The notes beneath the pieces are model-generated. The model was not told the origin of the DNA, did no database searches, and saw nothing but the letters and a program-made list of their open reading frames with translations. DNA of 57,168 nt from Gammaproteobacteria bacterium (GTDB taxonomy: Bacteria; Pseudomonadota; Gammaproteobacteria; Pseudomonadales; Azotimanducaceae), in contig JAPOYV010000086.1 of the NCBI GenBank assembly GCA_026706385.1, positions 57,985 through 115,152 of the forward strand. The letters are read 5' to 3'. Below are positions 15,511-24,210 of the stretch, piece by piece. Position numbers and translations under genes: made by a program. Every line of letters starts with the position of its first letter. Positions within the stretch are counted from its first letter, which is position 1.

Positions 15511-16179
15511 TCAATACTCCTGGCTGATCGCCAAGGCCTTGCCCACCGCGAACGGCGCGGCCGTAATCGAACCGGTCAAGAGGGCTCCCAGGACCAGCAG
15601 TTCGAACGCGGCGTCCCCCCCTGCGACAGCGGTCGTGCTCGCGCCGGCACCAAAGATCAGCACCGGCAGGTAGAACGGCATGACAAGGACCGCCAACAAC
15701 AGGCCACCCCGACCGGTACCGGCGGTCAGCGCCGCGCCGATGGCGCCCAGCAGTGTTAGCGTCGGCGTGCCGAGCAACAAGGTGAGCATGACCATGCCGG
15801 CACCGGCGGTCGAGTGGCCCAGTACATACAGGGCCAGCGGGCTCAGCACGAGCACGGGCAAACCCGCGCACGACCAGTTGGCGGCCAGCTTGCCGAGTAC
15901 GGCCGCAAACCGCGGCCGGGCGTGAATCAGCAGTTGCTCCAGCGTGCCGTCCTCCACGTCGCGGCGGAAAACGCCTTCGACGGCCAGCAGGTTGGCGAAC
16001 AAGGCGAGCACCCACACGGCGCCCGCAGCGCTGCCGCCGAGTCCCTGCTCCGCGCTAGCGGCTCCGACGCCGAGCAGCAGCACCGCGAGCACGAAGAACA
16101 CCAATGGGTTTGCGGCGTCCGTGGGGCGGCGCAAAGCGAGGCGCAGATCGCGCTGGAACAACGCCGTGAAAGGCCTCAC
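15511..16179 (-). CDS. ccmB: heme exporter protein CcmB
   Basis: A 222-residue membrane subunit of the CcmAB ABC complex, which uses ATP to release heme-loaded CcmE. It opens with RPFTALFQRDLRLALRRP, then has about six helices (for example PLVFFVLAVLLLGVGAA and GLPVLVLSPLALYVLG). The GTG start 16179 overlaps the ccmA stop as GTGA and gives the E. coli length of about 220; an upstream in-frame ATG would add a 50-residue antisense-like tail and is rejected. Confidence 0.93.
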   Translation of the reverse strand: MRPFTALFQRDLRLALRRPTDAANPLVFFVLAVLLLGVGAASAEQGLGGSAAGAVWVLALFANLLAVEGVFRRDVEDGTLEQLLIHARPRFAAVLGKLAANWSCAGLPVLVLSPLALYVLGHSTAGAGMVMLTLLLGTPTLTLLGAIGAALTAGTGRGGLLLAVLVMPFYLPVLIFGAGASTTAVAGGDAAFELLVLGALLTGSITAAPFAVGKALAISQEY

Positions 16180-16802
16180 GACCCCAGCGCCACGACACGC
16201 GTCTGGGGCAATCGGACGTCCCGACCGCTGGCCTGCGCCGAACGCGGCAGGGCCAGCGACCGGTGCGTAGCGCAAACAGCCGAACCGCCGCGGGCGCGAT
16301 GTTCGTCGATGAAGCCACGCGTCAAGGCGCACCCCGCATCGTCGAGCGCGGTCAAGGGTTCATCGAGGAGCCAGACGGACGCTTGGCTCACCAGCAACCT
16401 TGCCAACGCCGCGCGCCGTTGCTGGCCAGCCGAGAGCATGCCGCAGCGGTCAAAACGTGCCGCGCCGAGCCCCACCCGGTCCATGGCGTCGTCGAGCGTC
16501 GCCGGCTCGACACGCCCGGCATCGATGCCGGCGAACCAGCGCAGGTTCTCGAGCGGCGTCATGTCGGCGCTCAAGCCCGCGCGGTGCCCCAGGTAGGTGA
16601 ACGGTGCGCTACGCTCAACCTGACCGTCTTCGAGGTGGTAGAGACCGGCGAGGCAGCGCAGCAGCGTGCTCTTGCCGCAACCGTTGGGCCCCCGGACCTC
16701 GACCAGGTCGCCGGGAAGAACAGCAAGGTCGAGCGCAGTGAATAGTCGTTCCCCCGCGACGACGCAGGTCAGCCCGCGGGCGTTGAGCAGTGGCCGGCTC
16801 AC
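16176..16802 (-). CDS. ccmA: cytochrome c biogenesis ABC ATPase CcmA
   Basis: A 208-residue ABC ATPase. Walker A is GPNGCGKST (38-46), the signature LSAGQQRRAALARLL matches CcmA proteins exactly in style, and Walker B is VWLLDEPLTALDD. It powers CcmB/CcmC in release of CcmE. It follows an unknown protein gene by 16 bp and overlaps ccmB. Confidence 0.95.
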   Translation of the reverse strand: MSRPLLNARGLTCVVAGERLFTALDLAVLPGDLVEVRGPNGCGKSTLLRCLAGLYHLEDGQVERSAPFTYLGHRAGLSADMTPLENLRWFAGIDAGRVEPATLDDAMDRVGLGAARFDRCGMLSAGQQRRAALARLLVSQASVWLLDEPLTALDDAGCALTRGFIDEHRARGGSAVCATHRSLALPRSAQASGRDVRLPQTRVVALGS

Positions 16803-16818
16803 TCCGATCGGCGGTCTT

Positions 16819-17517
16819 CTAGGCCCTGCGCAGCTTCGCCACGATGTCCAGCGGCAAGGACACCCGCTTCTGGTCGTCGGCGTCCAGGGCCGCGAGGAGC
16901 CGGCCTAGCAGGTCGTCCGACGATGACCGTGCGCCGCTCGGCTTGTTCGCGGCGAGGAACGGGATGGCTTCAAGGCCGTTCGCCTCGAGCCAGTCGTCGA
17001 CGTTCTGCTGAACCTCCGACGGCTCCACGTCCGAGTCGATGTACTCCCACTCGATCTCCGCGTAGCTGTCGCCCTCGGGTCGATCCTCCGGGTAGGCGTC
17101 GACGAATCGCAGCGGTGGAACCAGGCTCATGTAGCGACGCTTGTTTTCATCCAAGGGAACTCGGAAGGCTGCCCAGAACGCCGGATGGAACCGCGGCGGC
17201 ATCCCCACGGACTGGCCGTGGGTGCGCTCGAGCCACGCGTCGAAATCCCCCGGCTCGCCATCGACGTCCGCCGGCACCGCGCCGACCACGACCGGCTTCG
17301 AACTGTGCTGGATGACGCGGACGTCGTCGGCCAGTCGGTCGCGGAGATAGCCCGCCAGACTGAACGATTCCTGCTTGGCGAGACGGGCGATCTCACCACC
17401 GTCCTGGGCACCGAGCCGACTTAAGAGCAGCGGCACTTGGTGCTCCTCCCAGGACTGCTGCACAAGGCTGATGATGCGTTGATCGAGTTCCTGAAGCGGT
17501 GATGACGAGTAGTTCAT
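16819..17517 (-). CDS. uncharacterised 232-aa protein, possible winged-helix N-terminus
   Basis: I do not recognise a named family. Residues 29-84 run helix-helix-helix then two strands (PLLLSRLGAQDGGEIARLAK, SLAGYLRDRLADDVRVIQHS, PVVVGAVPAD), which resembles the OST-HTH/LOTUS RNA-binding winged-helix layout. The middle has an aromatic, proline-rich stretch MPPRFHPAFWAAFRVPLDEN (106-125), and the end is acidic and helical. No signal peptide or membrane helix is seen, so it is cytosolic. It sits 16 bp before ccmA and 120 bp after ttcA, so it may lead the ccm operon, though a function in cytochrome assembly is not implied by the sequence. Confidence 0.6.
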   Translation of the reverse strand: MNYSSSPLQELDQRIISLVQQSWEEHQVPLLLSRLGAQDGGEIARLAKQESFSLAGYLRDRLADDVRVIQHSSKPVVVGAVPADVDGEPGDFDAWLERTHGQSVGMPPRFHPAFWAAFRVPLDENKRRYMSLVPPLRFVDAYPEDRPEGDSYAEIEWEYIDSDVEPSEVQQNVDDWLEANGLEAIPFLAANKPSGARSSSDDLLGRLLAALDADDQKRVSLPLDIVAKLRRA

Positions 17518-17637
17518 ACCCCCTCCCTACTGCGTGGATACGCGCCACAGTCTGCCAGCGTCCCCGGCAACGCGCCACATTGGGCGCGCCACACACTCGG
17601 CGCCGCTAGTTGCGGGGTAAGAGGTTGGTCGCCCTCG

Positions 17638-18453
17638 CTACGCGGCGGTCAGGTCCTTGACCGGCATCAGCGCAGCGGTGCGGGAGAGCCCTGCGAAATC
17701 CGTCAACGCCCGATCCGCCAGATGGGTCGGGGTCACGTGCCGCAGGGCCCGGGCGATGTTGTCGACGCGGCCGGGTTGCTCGGCATCCCATTGGGCGAGC
17801 ATGGCCTTGATGCGCTTACGCTCGAGGTTCTCCTGGGAGCCGCACAGGTCGCAGGGGATGATCGGGTGCGCGCGGGCGCGCGAGAAACGGGCGATGTCGC
17901 GTTCGCGCACGTAGTACAGGGGTCGAATGACCACGTGTGCGCCGTCGTCGGACAAGAGCTTCGGCGGCATGGATTTCAGCCGTCCGCCGTGGAACATGTT
18001 GAGGAACAAGGTCTCAACGGCGTCGTCGGCATGATGGCCGAGCGCGATCTTGGTGGCGCCGATGCGCGTCGCAAAGCTGTAGAGCACGCCGCGGCGCAGC
18101 CGCGAGCAGACCGGGCAGTACGTCTTGCCCTCCGGTGTGAGCGCCTTCACAACCGCATAGGTGTCCTCCTCGACGACGTGGTATTCGATCCCCAAGCCGT
18201 CGAGGTAGCCCGGCAGCACGTCGGCGGGGAAGTTCGGCTGCTTCTGATCCAGGTTCACCGCGACGACGTCAAAGCGGACCGGCGCACTGCGCTTCAGCGA
18301 CAGCAGCATGTCGAGCAACGTGTACGAGTCCTTGCCGCCCGACAGGCAAGCCATGATGCGATCGCCCTCCTCGATCATGGCGTAATCCGCAACAGCCTGG
18401 CCGGTCAGCCGACGCAGTTTCTTGGCCAGCTTGTTGTGCTGCGTGCTGGCCAT
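17638..18453 (-). CDS. ttcA: tRNA 2-thiocytidine(32) synthetase TtcA
   Basis: A 271-residue PP-loop ATPase that thiolates C32 of certain tRNAs using an Fe-S cluster. The PP-loop is SGGKDS at 38-43 ([16 protein letters not shown]), the cluster cysteines C112 and C115 are in [12 protein letters not shown] and the third is in [29 protein letters not shown] is another family block. ATG 18453 overlaps the stop of the upstream permease by one base (TGATG); the longer frame upstream is antisense-like and rejected. Confidence 0.95.
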   Translation of the reverse strand: MASTQHNKLAKKLRRLTGQAVADYAMIEEGDRIMACLSGGKDSYTLLDMLLSLKRSAPVRFDVVAVNLDQKQPNFPADVLPGYLDGLGIEYHVVEEDTYAVVKALTPEGKTYCPVCSRLRRGVLYSFATRIGATKIALGHHADDAVETLFLNMFHGGRLKSMPPKLLSDDGAHVVIRPLYYVRERDIARFSRARAHPIIPCDLCGSQENLERKRIKAMLAQWDAEQPGRVDNIARALRHVTPTHLADRALTDFAGLSRTAALMPVKDLTAA

Positions 18454-21011
18454 CACACCTCGCGCAAAACGGTCGCAGGCGGGGAGTGTACGAGCTTGCG
18501 GGTGCCCAGGTAGCCGACGGCGGCGATCACGAGCATGCCGAACAGCGGTCCGGCGACCCACAGCTGCGGGTGCAGATCGGTGCCCAACTCGAAGACGCGG
18601 CTGTTGAGGGCGTACACGGTGATCTCCGCACCCACCACCGCGACGATGCCGGCGAACGCGCCGAGGATCGCGAATTCGCTCACCAGGGCACCGCTGATGA
18701 GCCGGCGCGTGCCGCCCAGCGCGCGCAGGAGTGCATGTTCCTTGAGCCGTAGGTCGCGGCTGGACTGGATCGACGCGATCAAGACTAGGATGCCGGCCCC
18801 GAGCACGAGGAACAGCACCAGCTCCACCGCCTGGCTCACCCGGTCGATGATGCTCCTGACCTGGAGGATGATGTTGTCGACCTCGATGACCGTGATGGTC
18901 GGGTAGTTCGAGAGTAGCTCGTTGAGGAACGGCTTCTGTTCCGGGGTCAGGTAGAAGCTCGTCATGTAGGTCGCCGGAAAGCCCTCGAGCGCGCCCGGCG
19001 ACAGGATGATGAAGAAGTTCGGCTGCAGGCTGTCCCACTCCACGCGGCGCAAGTTGCTCACAGTCGCCGTGAACGGCACGCCGCCTACGTCGAACGTGAG
19101 CACATCGCCGACGGACAGACCGCGCGATGCGGCGTAGTCGTCCTCGACCGAGACCAGCGGCTCCGTGGCGTCGTCGGTCCACCACTCTCCGTCGACGACC
19201 ACGTTGTTGTCGGGCAGGTCGGCCGAGAACGTCAGGTTGCGCTCGCCCCCGCCCGGACCACCGCCACCGCCGCCTCGACCGCCGTCGTCGTCATTGTCAT
19301 CGTCGTCGTCGTCGTCATCGTCGTCGCGGTAGTACTGGCGCCAGTGCTGCCGGCGCCACTCCCGGGCATCGACATCGTTCACGAGGGTGACGCGGCCGCG
19401 GATCATCGGGAACAGTTGGTCGTCGTAGGCGGTGCGGCTGGTCAACAGGTCCTGCACGCCGCGCGCATCGTCCGGCGAGACGTTCATCAGGAAGTGATTC
19501 GGCGTCCGCTCCGGGATCTGCGCTCGCCATTCGTCGATCAGCGCTGTCCGTACCAGCAACATGATCAGAAGCAGCATGATGGCGATGCCGAAGATCATGA
19601 TCTGGGCGACGTTCTCGCGGTAGCGGCGCTGCAGGCCCGCCAACGCCAGCCGCCAGGTGCTCCCGGCCTGCATCCCGAGCACACGGCCACCGCGCAGGAG
19701 CAGGAGCGCGAGCGTCGCGAAGACGCCGCCCGCGACAACGGCGCCGAGCAGCGCCCAGACGGTCAGGAAGAAGCTGCCGCTGTACCAGATCAGCAGCCCC
19801 AGACTCCCAGCGGCCGCGAAGGAATAGGTCACAGCCGGGCCGACCCCGGCCCCGAGGTCGCGCCGGATCACCCGCATCGGCGAGATGCCGCGCAAGCCCA
19901 GGAGCGGGGGCAGGGCGAACGCCAAGAGACAGATGAAGCCGGTGATCAAGCCCACGAACACCGGTCGCGGGCCGGGCATCGGCAACTCGATGGGTAGATA
20001 GCTTCCGATCGCTGCGATGATCCCGAGGTGCACAAGCACCCCCAGCACGAGCCCCAGCAATGCCCCGACCACGCCCACCACCAGGAGTACCCCGGTGTAG
20101 CCCCACTGGATTTCCTTCGGCGTCGCACCCAGGGTCTTCAGAACCGCGACGTGGTCGAAGTGCCGGCGCGCGTAGCGGTTGGCGCCCAGGGCCACGGCGA
20201 TGCCCGCCAGCAGCACGGCCAGCAGGCCCCCGAGCAGCAGGAAGCTCTCCGCGCGCTCCAACGCCCGGCCGATCCGCGCGTTAGCGTCGCGAATGTTGCG
20301 CCAGCGATAGTTGGGGCGGAGTTCGTCCTCGATCGACCGGTAGAGCGACCCGAGCGCTGCATCGTCGCCGGCGAGCTGCAACCGGTAACTGATCCGACTG
20401 CCCGGCTGGATGACGCGCGTCGCCGGCACGTCCTCGGCCCGCATTAGAAGCCGCGGCGCGAAGTCGAAGAAGCTGCCGCCGCGATCCGGCTCGGACGCCA
20501 ACACGCCACCGACGGTGAACTCGGCGTAACCCACCGAGACCCGATCGCCCACGGCGAGCCCGAGCGCCGGGAACAGCCGCGAGTCCATCCACACCTCGCC
20601 AAGCCCCGGCAGGGCGTCGGTGAACTGGCTATCGCCGAACGGCTCGTCCGCCGTGCGCAGGACGCCGCGCAAGGGGTAGCCCTCCTGCACGGCCTTGACA
20701 CTGGCCAACTGGCTTTTCTCCGCGCTTGCGGCCGCCACCATGGACGGGAAGCTGATGATGTCGACGGTCGCGAGCCCCTCGGCCGCCGCCAACTCGCGGA
20801 ATCGGTCCGGGATCGCACGCGAGGAGTCGATTGTGCGGTCGGCGCCGAGGAAGGTGGTCGACTCGGCGATGAGCGCGCGTTGCAGGCGGTCCACGAACAG
20901 GCTGATCGCCGACACCGCGCCCACGGCCAACAGCAACGCGGCGAGCAACAGGCGCAACTCCCCGGCGCGCCAGTCCCGCGCGGCGAAACGGAGGACGAGC
21001 GAGGCGGTCAT
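18453..21011 (-). CDS. ybbP: ABC transporter permease, YbbP/FtsX-like
   Basis: An 852-residue inner-membrane permease of the MacB/FtsX type with two FtsX modules. Helix 1 (about 20-40) precedes a large periplasmic domain (about 45-250), then helices near 260-290, 310-340, 350-385, 400-445 and 475-500, a second periplasmic domain, and C-terminal helices from about 735. With its ATPase partner it probably extracts or moves lipids or lipoproteins, as proposed for YbbAP with TesA. An Asp/Gly low-complexity insert lies at about 562-590 inside the second periplasmic domain (see separate entry). Start overlaps the ATPase stop by ATGA. Confidence 0.9.
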   Translation of the reverse strand: MTASLVLRFAARDWRAGELRLLLAALLLAVGAVSAISLFVDRLQRALIAESTTFLGADRTIDSSRAIPDRFRELAAAEGLATVDIISFPSMVAAASAEKSQLASVKAVQEGYPLRGVLRTADEPFGDSQFTDALPGLGEVWMDSRLFPALGLAVGDRVSVGYAEFTVGGVLASEPDRGGSFFDFAPRLLMRAEDVPATRVIQPGSRISYRLQLAGDDAALGSLYRSIEDELRPNYRWRNIRDANARIGRALERAESFLLLGGLLAVLLAGIAVALGANRYARRHFDHVAVLKTLGATPKEIQWGYTGVLLVVGVVGALLGLVLGVLVHLGIIAAIGSYLPIELPMPGPRPVFVGLITGFICLLAFALPPLLGLRGISPMRVIRRDLGAGVGPAVTYSFAAAGSLGLLIWYSGSFFLTVWALLGAVVAGGVFATLALLLLRGGRVLGMQAGSTWRLALAGLQRRYRENVAQIMIFGIAIMLLLIMLLVRTALIDEWRAQIPERTPNHFLMNVSPDDARGVQDLLTSRTAYDDQLFPMIRGRVTLVNDVDAREWRRQHWRQYYRDDDDDDDDDDNDDDGGRGGGGGGPGGGERNLTFSADLPDNNVVVDGEWWTDDATEPLVSVEDDYAASRGLSVGDVLTFDVGGVPFTATVSNLRRVEWDSLQPNFFIILSPGALEGFPATYMTSFYLTPEQKPFLNELLSNYPTITVIEVDNIILQVRSIIDRVSQAVELVLFLVLGAGILVLIASIQSSRDLRLKEHALLRALGGTRRLISGALVSEFAILGAFAGIVAVVGAEITVYALNSRVFELGTDLHPQLWVAGPLFGMLVIAAVGYLGTRKLVHSPPATVLREV
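19252..19326. repeat. Asp/Gly-coding trinucleotide tract in YbbP-like permease
   Basis: The forward strand shows runs of GTC/ATC and GCC/ACC triplets; read on the reverse strand they encode ten aspartates, Asn, three aspartates and then a glycine-rich run ([15 protein letters not shown]). The frame is kept on both sides. It is a microsatellite-like expansion in a periplasmic loop. Confidence 0.85.
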
Positions 21012-21709
21012 GTGGCGGCCACGCGGCGCTCGGGCGGCGGCACCTGCATGCGACCCGCCTCCAGCGTGATGACATCGCCGCAGCGGCTAGCCAGGGCGGC
21101 GTCATGGGTGACCAGCACCAGCGTCGTGCCCGCCTCACGGTTGAGGTTGAACAGCAAGTCGGCCACCCGGCCACCCGTTGCCGTGTCTAGATTCCCGGTC
21201 GGTTCGTCGGCGAACAGCACCCGGGGACGCGAGGCGAATGCGCGGGCGATCGCCACGCGCTGCTGCTCGCCACCGGAAAGCTGGCGTGGATAGTGGGTGG
21301 TCCGCTCGGCAAGCCCGACGCGGTCCAGGTAGTCGAGCGCGTCGTCCTTCGCCTGCCCATCGCCGCGCAACTCCAACGGCAGCATGACGTTCTCAAGGGC
21401 CGTCAAGCTGTCGATGAGCTGAAACGACTGGAACACGAACCCGACGCTTCGCGCGCGCACTCGCGCCCGTTGCTCTTCATCCATGGTGGTGATCTGGTCG
21501 CCATCCAGCCAGACGTCGCCGCTGCTCGGCAGATCCAAGCCCGCGAGGATCCCCAGCAACGTCGTCTTGCCGGAGCCGGATTCGCCCACCACGGCGATCT
21601 GCGCGCCGCTTTCGATGCTGAGATTGATGCCGTCGAGGATGGTCAGTTCGCCCTCCGCCGTGGGTACGCGCTTGACCAGTGCGCTTGCGCGCAGTATGGA
21701 TGCCGACAT
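21008..21709 (-). CDS. ybbA: ABC transporter ATP-binding protein, YbbA-like
   Basis: A 233-residue ATPase of the LolD/MacB subfamily. Walker A GESGSGKTTLLG, Q-loop FVFQSFQLIDSL, signature LSGGEQQRVAIARAFA and Walker B VLFADEPTGNLD are all present. It energises the YbbP-like permease whose start overlaps its stop. Its own ATG (21709-21707) overlaps the ATG of the divergent esterase gene (21708-21710), the same ybbA-tesA divergent order known in E. coli but with no spacer. Confidence 0.93.
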   Translation of the reverse strand: MSASILRASALVKRVPTAEGELTILDGINLSIESGAQIAVVGESGSGKTTLLGILAGLDLPSSGDVWLDGDQITTMDEEQRARVRARSVGFVFQSFQLIDSLTALENVMLPLELRGDGQAKDDALDYLDRVGLAERTTHYPRQLSGGEQQRVAIARAFASRPRVLFADEPTGNLDTATGGRVADLLFNLNREAGTTLVLVTHDAALASRCGDVITLEAGRMQVPPPERRVAAT

Positions 21710-22406
21710 GAAACGCTACTCGAAGGGTTTGTTTTCGACCAATACGGCCTGGTTACGCCAATCCGTCGCAAGGCGTGTGTTGCTCGGCCTGCTGCTCGCA
21801 ACGGCCATCGCGCCGCACGGCGACGAGCCGGCCCCGGTCAACGGCAAGACCGTTTTGGTAGTCGGCGACAGTATCAGCGCGGCCTACGGACTGCAAACCG
21901 AGGACGGCGAACCGGGGTGGGTCCAACTCCTCCAGGAACGCCTCGGCCCCACGCACCGCGTGATCAACGCCAGCATCAGCGGCGACACCACCGGCGGCGG
22001 CCTCGCCCGACTGCCGAAGACGCTCGAAGTGCACAACCCGGACATCGTCATCATCGAACTCGGCGGCAACGACGGTTTGCGGGGCTACCCGATCGAGGCC
22101 ATCCGCGACAACCTGCTCGCCATGACCGACGCCGTTCTCGCCATCGGCGCCGCGCCGGTGATCGCGGGGATGCAGATGACACCCAATCTCGGCCCGCGCT
22201 ACACGGAGGCATTCGCCACCCTCTTCGCCGAGGTCGCTGCCGACACCGGCGCCGCACTGGTGCCGTTCCTGCTCGAAGGCGTGGCGACACCGGAACGCTT
22301 CGATGAGCTGATGCAGCGCGACGGCATCCACCCGAACGCCGAGGCCCAGCCGCTGCTGCTGGACAATGTTTGGTCGGTGTTGGAGCCCTTGCTCGGGGCG
22401 AATTGA
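21708..22406 (+). CDS. tesA: TesA-like multifunctional esterase/thioesterase (SGNH hydrolase)
   Basis: A 232-residue GDSL/SGNH hydrolase, periplasmic. Block I is VVGDSISAAYG with catalytic S55, block III is VIIELGGNDGLRG and the catalytic Asp-His pair is in DGIHPNAEAQ. It hydrolyses acyl esters and long acyl-CoA thioesters. A hydrophobic N-terminal segment VLLGLLLATAIAP (24-36) acts as signal peptide. ATG 21708 leaves no space from the divergent ATPase gene; TTG 21729 or a GTG near 21774 are possible later starts that would still keep the hydrophobic segment. Confidence 0.9.
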   Translation: MKRYSKGLFSTNTAWLRQSVARRVLLGLLLATAIAPHGDEPAPVNGKTVLVVGDSISAAYGLQTEDGEPGWVQLLQERLGPTHRVINASISGDTTGGGLARLPKTLEVHNPDIVIIELGGNDGLRGYPIEAIRDNLLAMTDAVLAIGAAPVIAGMQMTPNLGPRYTEAFATLFAEVAADTGAALVPFLLEGVATPERFDELMQRDGIHPNAEAQPLLLDNVWSVLEPLLGAN

Positions 22407-22486
22407 CGCCAACGGGGCACATACAGCCAAACGCCCTGCACGCCAACGCTCCAGTGAGCGCTGACACAGCTGCCCCAAAGGCTCGG

Positions 22487-22515
22487 TTGGGGTTGTAGGT
22501 AGTTCCCCTTAGAAT
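22487..22515 (+). promoter_or_regulatory. candidate sigma70 promoter for the peptide/M48 pair
   Basis: TTGGGG (22487-22492) and TAGAAT (22510-22515) are separated by 17 bp; the -10 matches 5 of 6 and the -35 matches 3 of 6 consensus bases. Transcription from about 22522 would leave a leader of about 160 nt before the peptide start. Confidence 0.45.
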
Positions 22516-22666
22516 AACCAGATTCTCAGATATGCGGAGTCCGCCCGTGGCCCAGGGGTCACAAAGCGTCAATGTCCTACACGCCGTCGGGGAGGTTGGC
22601 CATTTTCGGCCCGAAATCGCCTCCGTAGAGTGCCACCTGCAACTTGGATTTTCGTCAACTTGGAAC

Positions 22667-22674
22667 AAAGGAGG
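22667..22674 (+). promoter_or_regulatory. perfect ribosome binding site AAAGGAGG
   Basis: AAAGGAGG lies 6 nt before ATG 22681. It is nearly full-length anti-16S sequence, stronger than most sites in the window, and fixes the start of the secreted peptide while predicting high translation. Confidence 0.85.
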
Positions 22675-22680
22675 AATGAC

Positions 22681-22989
22681 ATGAAAATCAAGAAGCATCT
22701 GGTGGCGGCTACGTTGGCAGTGGGACTCGTGGGATCGGCGACGGCGATCGGCACGACGGATGGCCCGGCGAACGCGCTGATTGGCTACGACGTTGCCAAG
22801 GCCGCTTTCAACAACCACCCGGCCGCACAGGCGGGGAGCCAAGGCGGCGGAGCGGCGGTTGGTGGTCTGCTGGGGGGCCTGATCGGCACCAAGATCGGTG
22901 TGGCCGTGGGTGCCAAGTACGGAGCAGCCATCGGCGCCGCCTGCGGACCGATAGGCGTTGTAGTCGGCGCCGTTGCCGGTGCCGTTTAG
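22681..22989 (+). CDS. secreted glycine-zipper micropeptide, bacteriocin-like
   Basis: A 102-residue protein with a clean Sec signal peptide (MKIKKHLVAATLAVGLVGSA, cleavage expected after ATA near residue 23). The mature part begins with a polar stretch of about 30 residues, then a glycine-zipper region from about 55: small residues every third or fourth position (GGLLGGLIGTKIGVAVGAK, YGAAIGAACGPIGVVVGAVA), able to form a helical hairpin in membranes. One cysteine (in AACGP). This pattern is seen in class II bacteriocin-like peptides and in outer-membrane glycine-zipper proteins. The strong AAAGGAGG decides the start. It is followed after 18 bp by a membrane M48 protease gene. I know no named family for it. 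Confidence 0.7.
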   Translation: MKIKKHLVAATLAVGLVGSATAIGTTDGPANALIGYDVAKAAFNNHPAAQAGSQGGGAAVGGLLGGLIGTKIGVAVGAKYGAAIGAACGPIGVVVGAVAGAV

Positions 22990-23007
22990 GCGCTGACCGG
23001 TCCATCA

Positions 23008-24129
23008 ATGAGCCTCCTTGCCGCTGCAACAGCAATCGGGTTCGCGGCAGCCGCGAGCCTAGCCTGCGTCCGATGGTCGCCCAGGGGCAGGGAGGCTTCG
23101 ACCCAGTTGCGTGTGAGCGCATTGGTCGCATCAGGCGCTGTCAGCGTGGCCATTCTGGTCTCAGCCGGGGCGGTCGCTGCGGCCGAATGGCCCGACGGCG
23201 TGTTCAAAGCAACATATGCCGGAATGGCAGCGGCCGGTGCATTCGCGGGCGCGGTCCTTTTCGTAGCCGTGCAACTGCTCATATTCGAACTCACGGCAAC
23301 GCTCTTCCACTGGTCTTGCCGGTTGCCTAAGGACGTAGAGCGGACCTGGGGGGAGTTTCTGACGACCGCCTCTTCGTCGCTCGCCGTCTATGCGGCGGTC
23401 GGGGCGCTCGTTTTTGCCATTTGCCATGCGGTCGCGCCGGCACCGTATGGCCTTGTCATCTGCCTAGTTCCCTTTTTCGTTTCGCTGTTGCCCCTCTACC
23501 AGACCTGTGTTTTGCCTTGGCTTCAATATGCGCGTGCCCCGACGCTCCCCGAAAACCTGTCGGAGCTAGACGCGTGGATCGACGAGATCCGTATCGAGCA
23601 AGACTTGCCACGAGTTCAGATCCGCGTCCAAAGAGGATCGGCGCCCACCGCGTTCGCCATGGGCGGGCTGGGAACGCACTTGGTCGTCATCGGAAAGGGA
23701 CTTCTCGACGGCCTGACGACACCTCATCTGCAAGCGATCATCGCTCACGAAATCGCCCATGTGGCGCGCCGTGACGTTTTACGGCGGCTACTCCCGTTGA
23801 CCATCGTTGGCGGCACTCTGCACGCCGGTTCCGTCGTGGCGGTATCTCATCCACTCTTCGCAACGAACGAAGTCTGGGGGGTCACAGGCGGCGCGTTGGC
23901 GGCCGGGCTGTTCGCGGCAATATTCATGGCTTTTCTCCCAGGGTTCTTCATGCGGCGGATGGAGTTCCAAGCCGACCGACTCGCAGCCAAGTTGCTCGGC
24001 AACGGAGAACCATTGGCACAAGCTCTCGAAAGGCTTTGCGAGATCTCGGGCCAGCGGTTGGACCAGTGGACCTGGAGTCACCCGCCCCTACAGGCGCGGA
24101 TCACCGCGCTCCGTTCGGCTTCCGTCTGA
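23008..24129 (+). CDS. membrane-embedded M48 family metallopeptidase
   Basis: A 373-residue integral membrane zinc protease of the HtpX/M48 class. About five helices (near 3-20, 37-58, 68-98, 122-142, 147-170) precede the peptidase domain; the zinc motif is HEIAH at 247-251 and the third ligand is expected at E319 in EFQAD (319-323), followed by HPPLQARI near the C-terminus, as in HtpX and Ste24. Two more hydrophobic segments flank 262-312. It is longer at the N-terminus than HtpX (about 290). Only 18 bp separate it from the secreted peptide gene, so they form a two-gene operon; processing or quality control of the peptide is a plausible role. Base composition seems less GC-rich than neighbours. 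Confidence 0.85.
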   Translation: MSLLAAATAIGFAAAASLACVRWSPRGREASTQLRVSALVASGAVSVAILVSAGAVAAAEWPDGVFKATYAGMAAAGAFAGAVLFVAVQLLIFELTATLFHWSCRLPKDVERTWGEFLTTASSSLAVYAAVGALVFAICHAVAPAPYGLVICLVPFFVSLLPLYQTCVLPWLQYARAPTLPENLSELDAWIDEIRIEQDLPRVQIRVQRGSAPTAFAMGGLGTHLVVIGKGLLDGLTTPHLQAIIAHEIAHVARRDVLRRLLPLTIVGGTLHAGSVVAVSHPLFATNEVWGVTGGALAAGLFAAIFMAFLPGFFMRRMEFQADRLAAKLLGNGEPLAQALERLCEISGQRLDQWTWSHPPLQARITALRSASV

Positions 24130-24210
24130 GTTAGCAGAAGGCCGGAATGCGGACGTCGAGTTCGGCGCACCGTCAGCCCCGCCGCTTCCGGGTTGGCGAC
24201 TTCGTTCAGC

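Noticed and set aside
18454-19185. N-terminal extension of ttcA
   Set aside because: The extended frame is out of frame with the permease gene it overlaps; ATG 18453 matches TtcA N-termini.
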